Below, piece by piece: positions 1 to 4,988 of a DNA stretch of 6,062 bases. Position numbers and translations under genes: made by a program. This DNA is from Pseudomonas sp. (GTDB taxonomy: Bacteria; Pseudomonadota; Gammaproteobacteria; Pseudomonadales; Pseudomonadaceae). Under the pieces are notes generated by a model, which saw only the letters and a list, made by a program, of their open reading frames with translations, did no database searches and was not told the DNA's origin. Position 1 is the first letter of the stretch, and the number at the start of each line of letters is the position of its first letter. The stretch lies in assembly GCA_029240955.1 (NCBI GenBank), contig JARDZH010000146.1, positions 1-6,062 of the forward strand. Reading direction: 5' to 3'.

Positions 1-200
1 AGGCGCTCGTAAATTCGGCGGGCGCCGAACGACAGCGCCGAGGAACGGGCATCGTAGCTCGGCTGCCAGGTTTCGCCGGGGGCGAAGGGCTCGATCAACA
101 CGATCTTCCAGCCGCGCGCCTTCGCGCCCGCCTGTAGGGACAAGGCAAGACTGGCACCCACCAGTCCGCCGCCGATAATGGCGATATTGAAGCGACTCAT
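1..200 (-). CDS. ubiH: 2-octaprenyl-6-methoxyphenol hydroxylase UbiH, N-terminal part (runs off window)
   Basis: Only the first 66 residues are present; the gene continues past position 1. The family is a FAD-dependent aromatic monooxygenase that hydroxylates the ubiquinone precursor ring. Seen in the sequence: it opens MSRFNIAIIGGGLVGASLAL, a Rossmann beta-strand followed by the GxGxxG dinucleotide-binding motif (G10, G12, G15). An acidic residue ends the second strand (IVLIEP, E37), and a DARSSALS segment (residues 50-57) matches the conserved arginine/AL region of UbiH/UbiI-type hydroxylases. The ATG (200-198) overlaps the pepP stop as ATGA, so translation is probably coupled; the only upstream Shine-Dalgarno-like bases are a weak AGG. 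The pepP-ubiH order matches the conserved gammaproteobacterial cluster, which favours UbiH over its paralogue UbiI. That choice rests on context, because the rest of the protein is missing. Confidence 0.88.
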   Translation of the reverse strand, partial: MSRFNIAIIGGGLVGASLALSLQAGAKARGWKIVLIEPFAPGETWQPSYDARSSALSFGARRIYER

Positions 201-1531
201 GCTGCCTGTTCTCGTGCGGCGGCCATCAGGGCCTCGATTTCAGCGACCGTCTTGGGAACGCCCGTCGACAGGATCTCGCACCCTTGGCGGGTCACGACCA
301 CGTCATCTTCGATTCGCACACCGATACCTCGCCATTTTTTCGCGACATTACGATCGTCCGGAGCAATATAAATCCCCGGTTCCACTGTAAGGGCCATGCC
401 GGCCTCCAGCACTCGCCATTCGCCACCGACTTTGTAATCACCCACGTCGTGCACGTCCATGCCAAGCCAATGACCGGCGCGGTGCATATAGAACGGTTTG
501 TACGCTTCGTCCGCGATCAGCTGTTCCACGTCGCCCTGCAACAGCCCGAGTTCCACAAGGCCTGCGGTTATAACCTGGACCGTCGCCTCATGAGCCTGGT
601 TCCAGTGCTTGCCTGGGGCGATAGCGGCAAAAGCGGCCTGCTGCGCCTTGAGGACCAGTTCGTAGATTGCCTTTTGTTCCGGCGAGAACCGGCCACTCAC
701 CGGAAAAGTCCGCGTAATGTCGCTGGCATAGCAATCGATTTCGCAGCCGGCGTCGATCAGCACCAGATCGCCGTCTTTGAGCTGCGCGTCGTTTTCCTGG
801 TAATGCAGGATGCAGGTATTACGACCGGAAGCGACGATGGAACCGTAGGCCGGCATCTTCGCGCCGCCCTTGCGAAACTCGTAATCGAGCTCGGCTTCCA
901 GACTGAATTCATGCAACCCGGCGCGGCTCGCCTGCATGGCACGGACATGGGCGCGGGCCGAAATCTGCGCGGCTTCACGCATCACCTTTACTTCCGCCGC
1001 CGATTTATACAGGCGCATGTCGTGCAGCAGATGATCCAGCGCAACGAACTCATTGGGCGGCTGGGCGCCAAGATGCGCCTTGGAGCGAATCACGTTGATC
1101 CACTCCATCAGATGCCGGTCGAACTCCGGGTTGCTGCCCATTGCCGAATACACCCGGTCCCGGCCTTCGATAAGACCCGGCAGAATGTCGTCGATATCGT
1201 TGATGGGGAATGCATCGTCGGCGCCGTAGTCACGAATCGCGCCTTCCTGGCCCGCGCGCAGGCCGTCCCACAACTCGCGCTCGGCATTGCGCTCGCGGCA
1301 GAACAGCACGTACTCGCCGTGCTCGCGTCCCGGAATCAGTACGGCCACGGCTTCCGGTTCCGGAAACCCGCTGATGTACTGAAAATCGCTGTCCTGGCGG
1401 TACACGTGCTCGACATCCCGATTGCGAATCGCAACAGCCGCCGCCGGAAGAACGGCAATGCTGTTGGGCTCCATCTGGGCCATCAAAGCTTTGCGTCGCC
1501 GGGCGTATTCTGACTTCGGGATGCGGATCAT
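197..1531 (-). CDS. pepP: Xaa-Pro aminopeptidase PepP (aminopeptidase P)
   Basis: A 444-residue cytosolic dimetal peptidase that removes the N-terminal residue from peptides with proline in position 2. Residues 1-170 form the aminopeptidase P N-terminal domain (opens MIRIPKSEYARRR; FPEPEAV near 56-62). Residues from about 180 form the pita-bread catalytic domain. All five metal ligands expected from E. coli PepP can be placed: D260 (VLIDAG), D271 (SDITRTF), H354 (HRAGHWLG), E384 (TVEPGIYI) and E408 (GVRIEDD). H243 (ILHY) and H361 match catalytic histidines. Length is typical of the family. The ATG at 1531 agrees with the usual N-terminus of pseudomonad PepP; a GAGGA sits 13 nt upstream, which is rather far. 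Its stop overlaps the ubiH start (ATGA), and ygfB lies 70 bp upstream, so the three genes are probably one operon. Confidence 0.97.
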   Translation of the reverse strand: MIRIPKSEYARRRKALMAQMEPNSIAVLPAAAVAIRNRDVEHVYRQDSDFQYISGFPEPEAVAVLIPGREHGEYVLFCRERNAERELWDGLRAGQEGAIRDYGADDAFPINDIDDILPGLIEGRDRVYSAMGSNPEFDRHLMEWINVIRSKAHLGAQPPNEFVALDHLLHDMRLYKSAAEVKVMREAAQISARAHVRAMQASRAGLHEFSLEAELDYEFRKGGAKMPAYGSIVASGRNTCILHYQENDAQLKDGDLVLIDAGCEIDCYASDITRTFPVSGRFSPEQKAIYELVLKAQQAAFAAIAPGKHWNQAHEATVQVITAGLVELGLLQGDVEQLIADEAYKPFYMHRAGHWLGMDVHDVGDYKVGGEWRVLEAGMALTVEPGIYIAPDDRNVAKKWRGIGVRIEDDVVVTRQGCEILSTGVPKTVAEIEALMAAAREQAA

Positions 1532-1558
1532 GAGCGCAGGGATTTCCTCGTGGGATGC

Positions 1559-1589
1559 GTCGGCCGGGACGCTGATGCACCCGGCCGAC
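1559..1589 (-). repeat. Perfect 10-bp inverted repeat between ygfB and pepP
   Basis: GTCGGCCGGG (1559-1568) and CCCGGCCGAC (1580-1589) are exact reverse complements around an 11-nt loop. In the ygfB-pepP transcript this would form a very stable GC stem starting 12 nt after the ygfB stop and ending 9 nt before the GAGGA upstream of pepP. No T-tract follows on either strand, so it is not a classical intrinsic terminator. It could be an mRNA-stabilising or attenuating hairpin, or a DNA operator. Function is inferred; the symmetry is directly seen. Confidence 0.75.
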
Positions 1590-1601
1590 AGGCGATGAAT
1601 G

Positions 1602-2156
1602 TCAGTGCAGGGAAGGCTTGGGCTGCGGCGCTTCTGGTTTGTTGAATTCGGTGAACAGCAGCAGAGGTGCGACGCGCAGGTATTCCATCACTTCCATGTA
1701 ATCGGATTCGCCATCTTCGGACTCTTCAAGGGCATCCTGCACTTGAGCGATCGCCGCCAGATCCTGAAGAACTTCGGTCGCTTCGATGCTGAGTACCTTG
1801 TCGCCGGCTGCCAGGCCAAAGCCCGACAGGAAACCCTGGCACCACTGGCCCAGCGCAGCCGCGCGGTCGGTCAGCGGCTCATCGTCGCCCGGCAGCAACA
1901 GCACGACGGTCATGTCGTCGCTGGTGAGTTCGCCTTTGACCATTTCCTGCAGGCCGATCAGTGCCTGACGGACATTGTCCTGCGGCTCGGTTTCCAGCAG
2001 CACCGAGGCGTCGGCGAACCAGCCTTCGTTGTCGAAGCCGGCACCGGCGCAGCTACGGCCCAGCAACAGGCCATGAAGCTCGGCAGGTGAAACGGGGTGC
2101 CCGCCGCTCGTGAGCAGGGTGGCAAATGCTTTGTACGGGGAGTTCTGAATGGGCAT
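1602..2156 (-). CDS. ygfB: YgfB, UPF0149 (YecA/YgfB) family protein
   Basis: A 184-residue all-helical-looking cytosolic protein of the UPF0149 family. Family hallmarks seen are [11 protein letters not shown] (residues 28-38) and [12 protein letters not shown] (105-116), followed by an acidic stretch around 144-151 and an [10 protein letters not shown] helix (158-167). An in-frame TAG lies two codons upstream of ATG 2156, which fixes the start even though no clear Shine-Dalgarno is visible. Known for the family: in Pseudomonas aeruginosa, YgfB has been reported to repress ampDh3 by counteracting the antiterminator AlpA, which raises beta-lactam resistance; in most other bacteria its role is unclear. 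It heads the leftward ygfB-pepP-ubiH group and is divergent from the zapA operon, as in many gammaproteobacteria. Whether the AlpA role holds here depends on an alpA orthologue outside the window. Confidence 0.93.
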   Translation of the reverse strand: MPIQNSPYKAFATLLTSGGHPVSPAELHGLLLGRSCAGAGFDNEGWFADASVLLETEPQDNVRQALIGLQEMVKGELTSDDMTVVLLLPGDDEPLTDRAAALGQWCQGFLSGFGLAAGDKVLSIEATEVLQDLAAIAQVQDALEESEDGESDYMEVMEYLRVAPLLLFTEFNKPEAPQPKPSLH

Positions 2157-2305
2157 GGGCAGCTAGTCGCCAAACGGCGCAATGTCTAGAATGAAGGCCT
2201 TGTATCCTAGACTATCCGCGCGACAAGATCACCAAGGCGGCGGTCGGAGGCTGTAGCGTAAGGTGGCTCCTCTGCCATTCATCCGAAAGTATTCAGTGGA
2301 AAACA
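2157..2305. promoter_or_regulatory. Divergent intergenic region between ygfB and the zapA operon
   Basis: This 149-bp gap must hold the promoters of both divergent transcription units, unless they start farther away. I could not place a convincing -35/-10 pair on either strand; TAGACT (2208-2213) is a partial -10 match for the rightward genes. The clear structure is a nearly perfect inverted repeat, GTCTAGAAT (2184-2192) and ATCCTAGAC (2204-2212), 8 of 9 positions matching. A third CTAG lies at 2163-2166. Either arm could be part of an operator or overlap a promoter. Confidence 0.5.
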
Positions 2306-2515
2306 ATGGACGACACCGATCTGCAGGCGCTGATGAACCGGTTGGAGTTGCTGTTAAAGCACACCGAGCAACTTAAAAGCCAAAACGCACTCCTATTAGC
2401 TCAGGAAAAATCCTGGCGCGAGGAACGCGCCCACCTCATTGAAAAGAACGAAATCGCCCGGCAAAAGGTCGAGACCATGATTTCGCGCCTTAAAGCCCTG
2501 GAGCAAGACTCATGA
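2306..2515 (+). CDS. ZapB-like coiled-coil protein (TIGR02449-type)
   Basis: A 69-residue protein that is almost entirely predicted coiled coil: MDDTDLQALMNRLELLLKHT followed by further heptad-like runs with many Lys, Glu, Gln and Leu and no proline or glycine. The size and composition fit the short ZapB-like family (TIGR02449) regularly found beside zapA in pseudomonads. Known: E. coli ZapB is a coiled-coil protein that joins the division ring through ZapA. Inferred: this protein has a comparable ring-stabilising role, since its TGA overlaps the zapA ATG (ATGA at 2512-2515) and the two must be co-translated. The ATG follows a weak GTGGA Shine-Dalgarno by 5 nt. I assign no gene symbol because direct equivalence to ZapB is not shown. 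Confidence 0.88.
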   Translation: MDDTDLQALMNRLELLLKHTEQLKSQNALLLAQEKSWREERAHLIEKNEIARQKVETMISRLKALEQDS

Positions 2516-2841
2516 GCAATGGCAACAGCGTCACCGTTCAGATCCTCGACAAGGAATACTCGATCATCTGCCCTCAGGAAGAGCGCACCAATCTGGTCAG
2601 CGCAGCTCGCTACCTCGACGGCAAGATGCGTGAAATCCGCAGCAGCGGCAAAGTCATAGGCGCCGACCGCATCGCGGTGATGGCAGCGCTGAACATCACT
2701 CACGACTTGCTCCACAAGCAGAATCTGCCTGACATACAGACCAGCGGATCGACCCGTGAACAGGTCCGGGAGCTGCTGGAAAAAGTCGATCTGGAACTGG
2801 CAACCGACGTGCCCGGCACACCGGATTCACCTCGGAGCTGA
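2512..2841 (+). CDS. zapA: Cell division protein ZapA
   Basis: A 109-residue cytosolic protein that binds FtsZ and cross-links protofilaments in the Z ring. The N-terminal half has the ZapA signature: SVTVQILDKEYSIICPQEE (residues 6-24), then a helix with AARYLDGKMREIR (31-43) and the IGADRIAVMAALNITHDLL segment (49-67), which leads into the C-terminal coiled-coil dimerisation helix. The last dozen residues are Pro/Ser/Thr-rich and probably disordered. A GGAG Shine-Dalgarno (2500-2503) lies 8 nt before the ATG, inside the upstream coiled-coil gene that overlaps it by 4 bp. Length matches other ZapA proteins. The stop codon lies inside the presumed -35 box of the 6S RNA promoter, so the division operon and ssrS abut without a gap. 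Confidence 0.95.
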   Translation: MSNGNSVTVQILDKEYSIICPQEERTNLVSAARYLDGKMREIRSSGKVIGADRIAVMAALNITHDLLHKQNLPDIQTSGSTREQVRELLEKVDLELATDVPGTPDSPRS

Positions 2842-2866
2842 TTATTTCCGGTCATTTCGGTATACT
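2838..2866 (+). promoter_or_regulatory. Presumed sigma70 promoter of the 6S RNA gene
   Basis: A TATACT -10 box (2861-2866, 5 of 6 to consensus) lies 17 bp after CTGATT (2838-2843, 3 of 6 to TTGACA). A G at 2873, seven bases after the -10 box, coincides with the start of the 6S closing stem. The -35 box includes the zapA stop codon. The discriminator TGCGCC is GC-rich, a trait often associated with growth-rate or stringent control; that regulation is inference. Confidence 0.65.
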
Positions 2867-2872
2867 TGCGCC

Positions 2873-3050
2873 GCTCCCTGGAGTGCTTGCCAGTCGGTCA
2901 TGTCCCTGAGCCGATACGCACAACCACGGGGGTTGCACGTTGGGGTCGGTGTGCATGTCCGCTCGACGGAAAGCCTGAAGACCTCCTGCAATCTCCACCT
3001 TGAACTTTCGGGTTCAAGGGCTACACCGACAGCGGTTCGTCGGGGAGTCC
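2873..3050 (+). ncRNA. ssrS: 6S RNA (SsrS)
   Basis: About 178 nt of regulatory RNA that mimics an open promoter and sequesters the housekeeping RNA polymerase holoenzyme, mainly in late growth. Seen: the ends pair (2873-2880 with 3041-3048, including G-U pairs) to form the terminal stem. The block TGTCCCTGAGCCGAT (2901-2915) closely resembles the E. coli 6S segment CAGTCCCCTGAGCCGATA. The hairpin CCTTGAAC (2998-3005) / GTTCAAGG (3012-3019) is a perfect 8-bp stem matching the conserved E. coli element, and CGGGGAGTCC resembles the E. coli 3' end. CAACC/GGTTG (2921-2935) forms an apical hairpin. Position between zapA and ygfA is the conserved location. Ends are approximate: the 5' end is set from the -10 box, and the mature 3' end depends on processing. 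Confidence 0.93.
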
Positions 3051-3060
3051 ATATTCAAAG

Positions 3061-3086
3061 CGTTGCCGGGTCATCGTCCGGCAATG
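3061..3086 (+). repeat. Stem-loop between 6S RNA and ygfA
   Basis: TTGCCGG (3063-3069) and CCGGCAA (3078-3084) are perfect complements around an 8-nt loop. The stem extends by a G-T and a C-G pair to 3061-3086. It begins about 10 nt after the expected mature 3' end of 6S RNA and is not followed by a T-tract, so it does not look like a strong terminator. In a 6S-ygfA read-through transcript it could protect or guide 3' processing of 6S RNA, or modulate ygfA; this role is inferred. Confidence 0.6.
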
Positions 3087-3109
3087 ACGATCCAGCCAGG
3101 ATGCTGCTC

Positions 3110-3142
3110 ATGGATCACGCCTGCATGACTTTTTGCTCATGA
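3110..3142 (+). CDS. Candidate 10-codon leader ORF overlapping the ygfA start
   Basis: ATG 3110 opens a frame reading MDHACMTFCS and ending at TGA 3140-3142. AGGA (3098-3101) lies 8 nt upstream, a reasonable Shine-Dalgarno. The stop overlaps the ygfA ATG (3139-3141) as ATGA, the same coupling arrangement seen at pepP-ubiH and the coiled-coil-zapA junction. The ygfA start itself has no recognisable Shine-Dalgarno, so re-initiation after this short ORF would explain how ygfA is translated. The peptide matches nothing I recognise. The case rests only on spacing and overlap and could be chance. Confidence 0.35.
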   Translation: MDHACMTFCS

Positions 3143-3741
3143 CCAGCGCCCCGCCCCTCACTCGTGCTCAACTGCGTCGCAAGCTTCGCGTCGCGCGTCG
3201 GGCATTGAGCCCCGGCCAGCAACGCGCCGCCGCGCGCGGCCTGTATCGCCAGCTTGCACAGCATCCGCTTTTTCGTCGGGCCCGCCATGTTTCGCTGTAC
3301 CTGCCCATGGACGGCGAAATTGATCCACGACCGCTGCTACGCGCTGCTCAACGCCGGGGCAAGGCCACTTACCTGCCTGTTCTCAACGCCTGGCCGCGAA
3401 CCCGCATGGTGTTCCAGCGCGTCCTGCCAAATGAAAAATTTCGGCCCAATCGCTTTCGCATCCCTGAACCGCGTTTCAATCACGCGAGGCAGCGCAGAAT
3501 CTGGGCGCTGGACCTGGTGCTGATGCCGTTGGTGGGGTTCGACGATGAAGGTGGGCGGCTGGGAATGGGCGGCGGTTTCTACGACCGAAGCCTTGCGTAT
3601 CGCTCGCGTCGCAAATCCTGGAAGAAACCGCTGCTGCTGGGGCTGGCGCACGAATGCCAGAAGGTCGAGCGACTGGCTCAGGCCAGTTGGGATGTGCCAC
3701 TTGCAGGCACGGTATCGGACAAGCGCTGGTACCTGTCCTGA
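3139..3741 (+). CDS. ygfA: 5-formyltetrahydrofolate cyclo-ligase
   Basis: A 200-residue cytosolic enzyme (5-FCL, also called MTHF synthetase) that uses ATP to convert 5-formyl-THF into 5,10-methenyl-THF and so clears an inhibitory folate form. Seen: the N-terminal basic helix with LRRKLRVARRALS (12-24), VSLYLPMDGEIDPRPLL (51-67) with the substrate-loop Glu60, LVLMPLVGFDDEGGRLGMGG around 126-145, and GFYDRSLA (146-153), which completes the G-rich nucleotide/Mg-binding motif of the family. A TTG at 3133 in the same frame would add two residues; I prefer ATG 3139 because it matches the usual N-terminus and overlaps the short upstream ORF. It lies just downstream of ssrS, the arrangement also found in E. 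coli where both are co-transcribed. The Arg-rich composition is normal for pseudomonad homologues. Confidence 0.94.
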   Translation: MTSAPPLTRAQLRRKLRVARRALSPGQQRAAARGLYRQLAQHPLFRRARHVSLYLPMDGEIDPRPLLRAAQRRGKATYLPVLNAWPRTRMVFQRVLPNEKFRPNRFRIPEPRFNHARQRRIWALDLVLMPLVGFDDEGGRLGMGGGFYDRSLAYRSRRKSWKKPLLLGLAHECQKVERLAQASWDVPLAGTVSDKRWYLS

Positions 3742-3746
3742 ACGAT

Positions 3747-3774
3747 GGATGATCGTGTACAGACACGATCATCC
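3747..3774. terminator. 12-bp perfect hairpin between convergent ygfA and small ORF
   Basis: GGATGATCGTGT (3747-3758) and ACACGATCATCC (3763-3774) are exact complements around a 4-nt ACAG loop. The dyad starts 5 nt after the ygfA stop and ends 7 nt before the end of the convergent small gene, a classic site for a shared bidirectional terminator. It lacks a T-tract on both sides, so it may instead block exonucleases at the 3' ends or act together with Rho. The symmetry is certain; the terminator role is inferred. Confidence 0.6.
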
Positions 3775-3781
3775 TGAGGCA

Positions 3782-3934
3782 TCAATGACGCCCCGGCACC
3801 TTTTGCTGCTGCTGAACGATTTCGACAGGCGCATCGGCCTTCGTCGACCACAGACTCTGCGCATAACCGGTCGTCACGACACCCAAGCCAAACAGAATAA
3901 CCAAAGTCCAAAGTAAATCTGGCTTGCGTTTCAT
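3782..3934 (-). CDS. Small hypothetical membrane or exported peptide, 50 residues
   Basis: An unrecognised small protein that opens MKRKPDLLWTLVILFGLGVV and ends KVPGRH. A basic N-terminus (K2, R3, K4) is followed by a hydrophobic segment (residues 7-24). This could be a single transmembrane anchor with the N-terminus inside, or a signal peptide with possible cleavage after GYA (residue 25). The remaining 25 or so residues are polar, with a QQQQ run (41-44). Evidence that it is real: AGGAGGG lies 6 nt before the ATG, an optimal ribosome-binding site; the composition is sensible for a membrane peptide; and the gene fills an otherwise empty gap between ygfA and the EVE gene. It is convergent with ygfA across a strong hairpin. 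The ribosome-binding site sits in the loop of a small stem (TTGCC/GGCAA, 3938-3954). No function can be assigned. Confidence 0.75.
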   Translation of the reverse strand: MKRKPDLLWTLVILFGLGVVTTGYAQSLWSTKADAPVEIVQQQQKVPGRH

Positions 3935-4067
3935 CGATTGCCCTCCTGCGGCAAATCAATACGGTGGCGACATCAGTCATAGCGCCGAACAGCACGGGGG
4001 TGCTTAAAATGGCGGCATTTTGCGACAACGTGAACCAGTACGCAAATCTTGGCGCCAACCAACCGTC
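3935..4067. promoter_or_regulatory. Divergent intergenic region before the EVE gene, with short dyads
   Basis: This stretch should hold promoters for the leftward small gene and the rightward EVE gene. On the plus strand TAAAAT (4005-4010) is a 5-of-6 match to a -10 box, but no good -35 box stands 16-18 bp before it. It overlaps an inverted repeat, AAAATG (4006-4011) / CATTTT (4016-4021) with a GCGG centre. A 10-bp palindrome TTGGCGCCAA lies at 4049-4058. Any of these could be an operator; none matches a regulator site I can name. Confidence 0.4.
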
Positions 4068-4101
4068 GGTTTGTCATAAAAGTCTCGACAAACCCTTTTT
4101 T
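4068..4101 (+). terminator. Intrinsic-terminator-like hairpin in the EVE gene leader
   Basis: GGTTTGTC (4068-4075) and GACAAACC (4087-4094) form a perfect 8-bp stem with an 11-nt loop, followed by C and six T residues (4096-4101). On the plus strand this has the layout of a Rho-independent terminator. It ends 10 nt before the GGAG ribosome-binding site of the EVE gene. It may stop read-through from ygfA, or it may be an attenuator for the EVE gene if that promoter lies upstream. The loop is long for an efficient terminator, so strength is uncertain. Confidence 0.6.
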
Positions 4102-4123
4102 CAATATTTCCGGAGCCCCAGCA

Positions 4124-4573
4124 ATGGCCTATTGGCTGATGAAATCCGAGCCCGACGAGTTCTCGATCAGCGACCTGAAACGCCTTGGCAATTCTCGCTG
4201 GGACGGCGTTCGTAATTACCAGGCGCGCAACTTTCTACGCGAAATGGCAGTAGGCGACGCGTTCTTTTTCTACCATTCCAGCTGTCCTGAACCGGGCATC
4301 GCCGGGATCGGAAAAATCAGCAAGGCCGCTTATCCGGACCCGACCGCGCTGGATCCGCAAAGCCACTATCACGACGCGAAAGCGAGCCCCGAAAAAAATC
4401 TTTGGAGCGCCATCGATGTGGCATTCGTAGAGAAATTCGGCAAGGTTCTGAGCCTGGGCTATCTCAAACAGCAAGCCGCCCTGGAACAGTTATCACTGGT
4501 GCAGAAAGGCAGCCGGCTTTCGGTCATGCCGGTGACCGCTGAGCAATGGGCCGCGATCCTGGCACTGCGATGA
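4124..4573 (+). CDS. EVE domain-containing protein
   Basis: A 149-residue single-domain protein of the EVE family (PUA-related fold, homologous to thymocyte nuclear protein 1). Seen: the hallmark start MAYWLMKSEPDEFS, WDGVRNYQARNFLREM (26-41), GDAFFFYHSSCPEPGIAGIG (44-63), YPDPTALDP (70-78) and the C-terminal RLSVMPVTAEQWAAIL strand-helix. Known for the family: EVE domains bind modified bases in nucleic acids, and some are fused to restriction enzymes. Stand-alone bacterial copies such as this have no settled role; RNA or modified-DNA binding is inference. The ATG at 4124 is chosen over an upstream in-frame ATG (4049) because the EVE fold begins here and GGAG (4112-4115) is 8 nt upstream. The gene ends 7 bp from the convergent FliL-like gene, and no restriction or methylase gene is nearby. 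Confidence 0.93.
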   Translation: MAYWLMKSEPDEFSISDLKRLGNSRWDGVRNYQARNFLREMAVGDAFFFYHSSCPEPGIAGIGKISKAAYPDPTALDPQSHYHDAKASPEKNLWSAIDVAFVEKFGKVLSLGYLKQQAALEQLSLVQKGSRLSVMPVTAEQWAAILALR

Positions 4574-4580
4574 TTCGGCG

Positions 4581-4988
4581 TTATTGAACGATGAAGTTGT
4601 TGAACAGCAGGTCCTCGACGACCGGCTTGCCTTCTTCAGTGTTCATGACCTGCTGAACCTGCTTGAGCGCTTCCTGGCGAATCTTTTCCTTCGCTTCGGC
4701 AGTGCTCATGGTTTCAACGGTCTGCTGAGTGAACAACGCAACCAGCTGGTTACGGATCAGCGGGTCATTGCGTTTCACGGCCGCTTCGGCGTCCGCACCG
4801 GTTACGCGCAGGGCGATGTCGGCTTTGTAAACGCGCAGCTTCGGGCCGCCGTCCAGCGCGTAGTTACCCACGAACGGAGGCGTGAGCGAAACGTAGGCCA
4901 CTTTGGGCGGGCCTTCCTCTTTTGCCTCTTCGGCCAGCGCAACGGCGGGCAGCGACAAGGCCAACAACATCAGAATCCACGCTTTCAC
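4581..4988 (-). CDS. FliL family protein with signal peptide
   Basis: A 135-residue protein that resembles the FliL domain: VAYVSLTPPFVGNYALDGG (30-48), then KLRVYKADIALRVTG, a helical region with RNDPLIRNQLVALF, and a C-terminal VVEDLLFNNFIVQ typical of FliL. FliL proteins associate with the flagellar stator and basal body in the inner membrane. Unlike canonical FliL (about 160-180 residues with a transmembrane anchor), this one has what looks like a cleavable signal peptide (MKAWILMLLALSLPAVALA, residues 1-19, ALA/EE site), so it may be free in the periplasm. It starts at GTG; AAGGAG (4995-5000) lies 6 nt upstream, which is decisive. No flagellar genes are nearby, so it is probably a paralogue of the flagellar-cluster FliL rather than that protein; a flagellar role is not shown here. 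Confidence 0.88.
   Translation of the reverse strand: MKAWILMLLALSLPAVALAEEAKEEGPPKVAYVSLTPPFVGNYALDGGPKLRVYKADIALRVTGADAEAAVKRNDPLIRNQLVALFTQQTVETMSTAEAKEKIRQEALKQVQQVMNTEEGKPVVEDLLFNNFIVQ

Noticed and set aside
284..1513. A 409-codon open frame on the plus strand
   Set aside because: It lies entirely antisense to pepP, whose catalytic residues are all intact. Its residues show no family pattern, and long antisense frames are common in GC-rich genes.
1599..2090. A 163-codon open frame on the plus strand
   Set aside because: It is antisense to ygfB, which has clear UPF0149 motifs; I see no independent evidence for coding.
3133..3138. TTG 3133 as the ygfA start
   Set aside because: It adds only two residues and has no Shine-Dalgarno; ATG 3139 is the more usual start and overlaps a short ORF. 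It cannot be fully excluded.
2756..3142. A 128-codon open frame running from inside zapA through the 6S RNA to the ygfA start
   Set aside because: Its body is zapA in another frame followed by the structured 6S RNA, and it resembles no protein. Only the last 10 codons were kept, as a weak leader-ORF candidate.
4049..4123. A longer EVE protein starting at ATG 4049
   Set aside because: The extra 25 residues would be encoded by the terminator-like hairpin and T-tract and precede the family's usual N-terminus; GGAG is correctly spaced for ATG 4124.
4124..4573. EVE gene as part of a modified-base restriction or defence system
   Set aside because: There is no nuclease, methyltransferase or helicase gene beside it, and its neighbours are ordinary core genes. 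A stand-alone EVE protein does not support a defence call.
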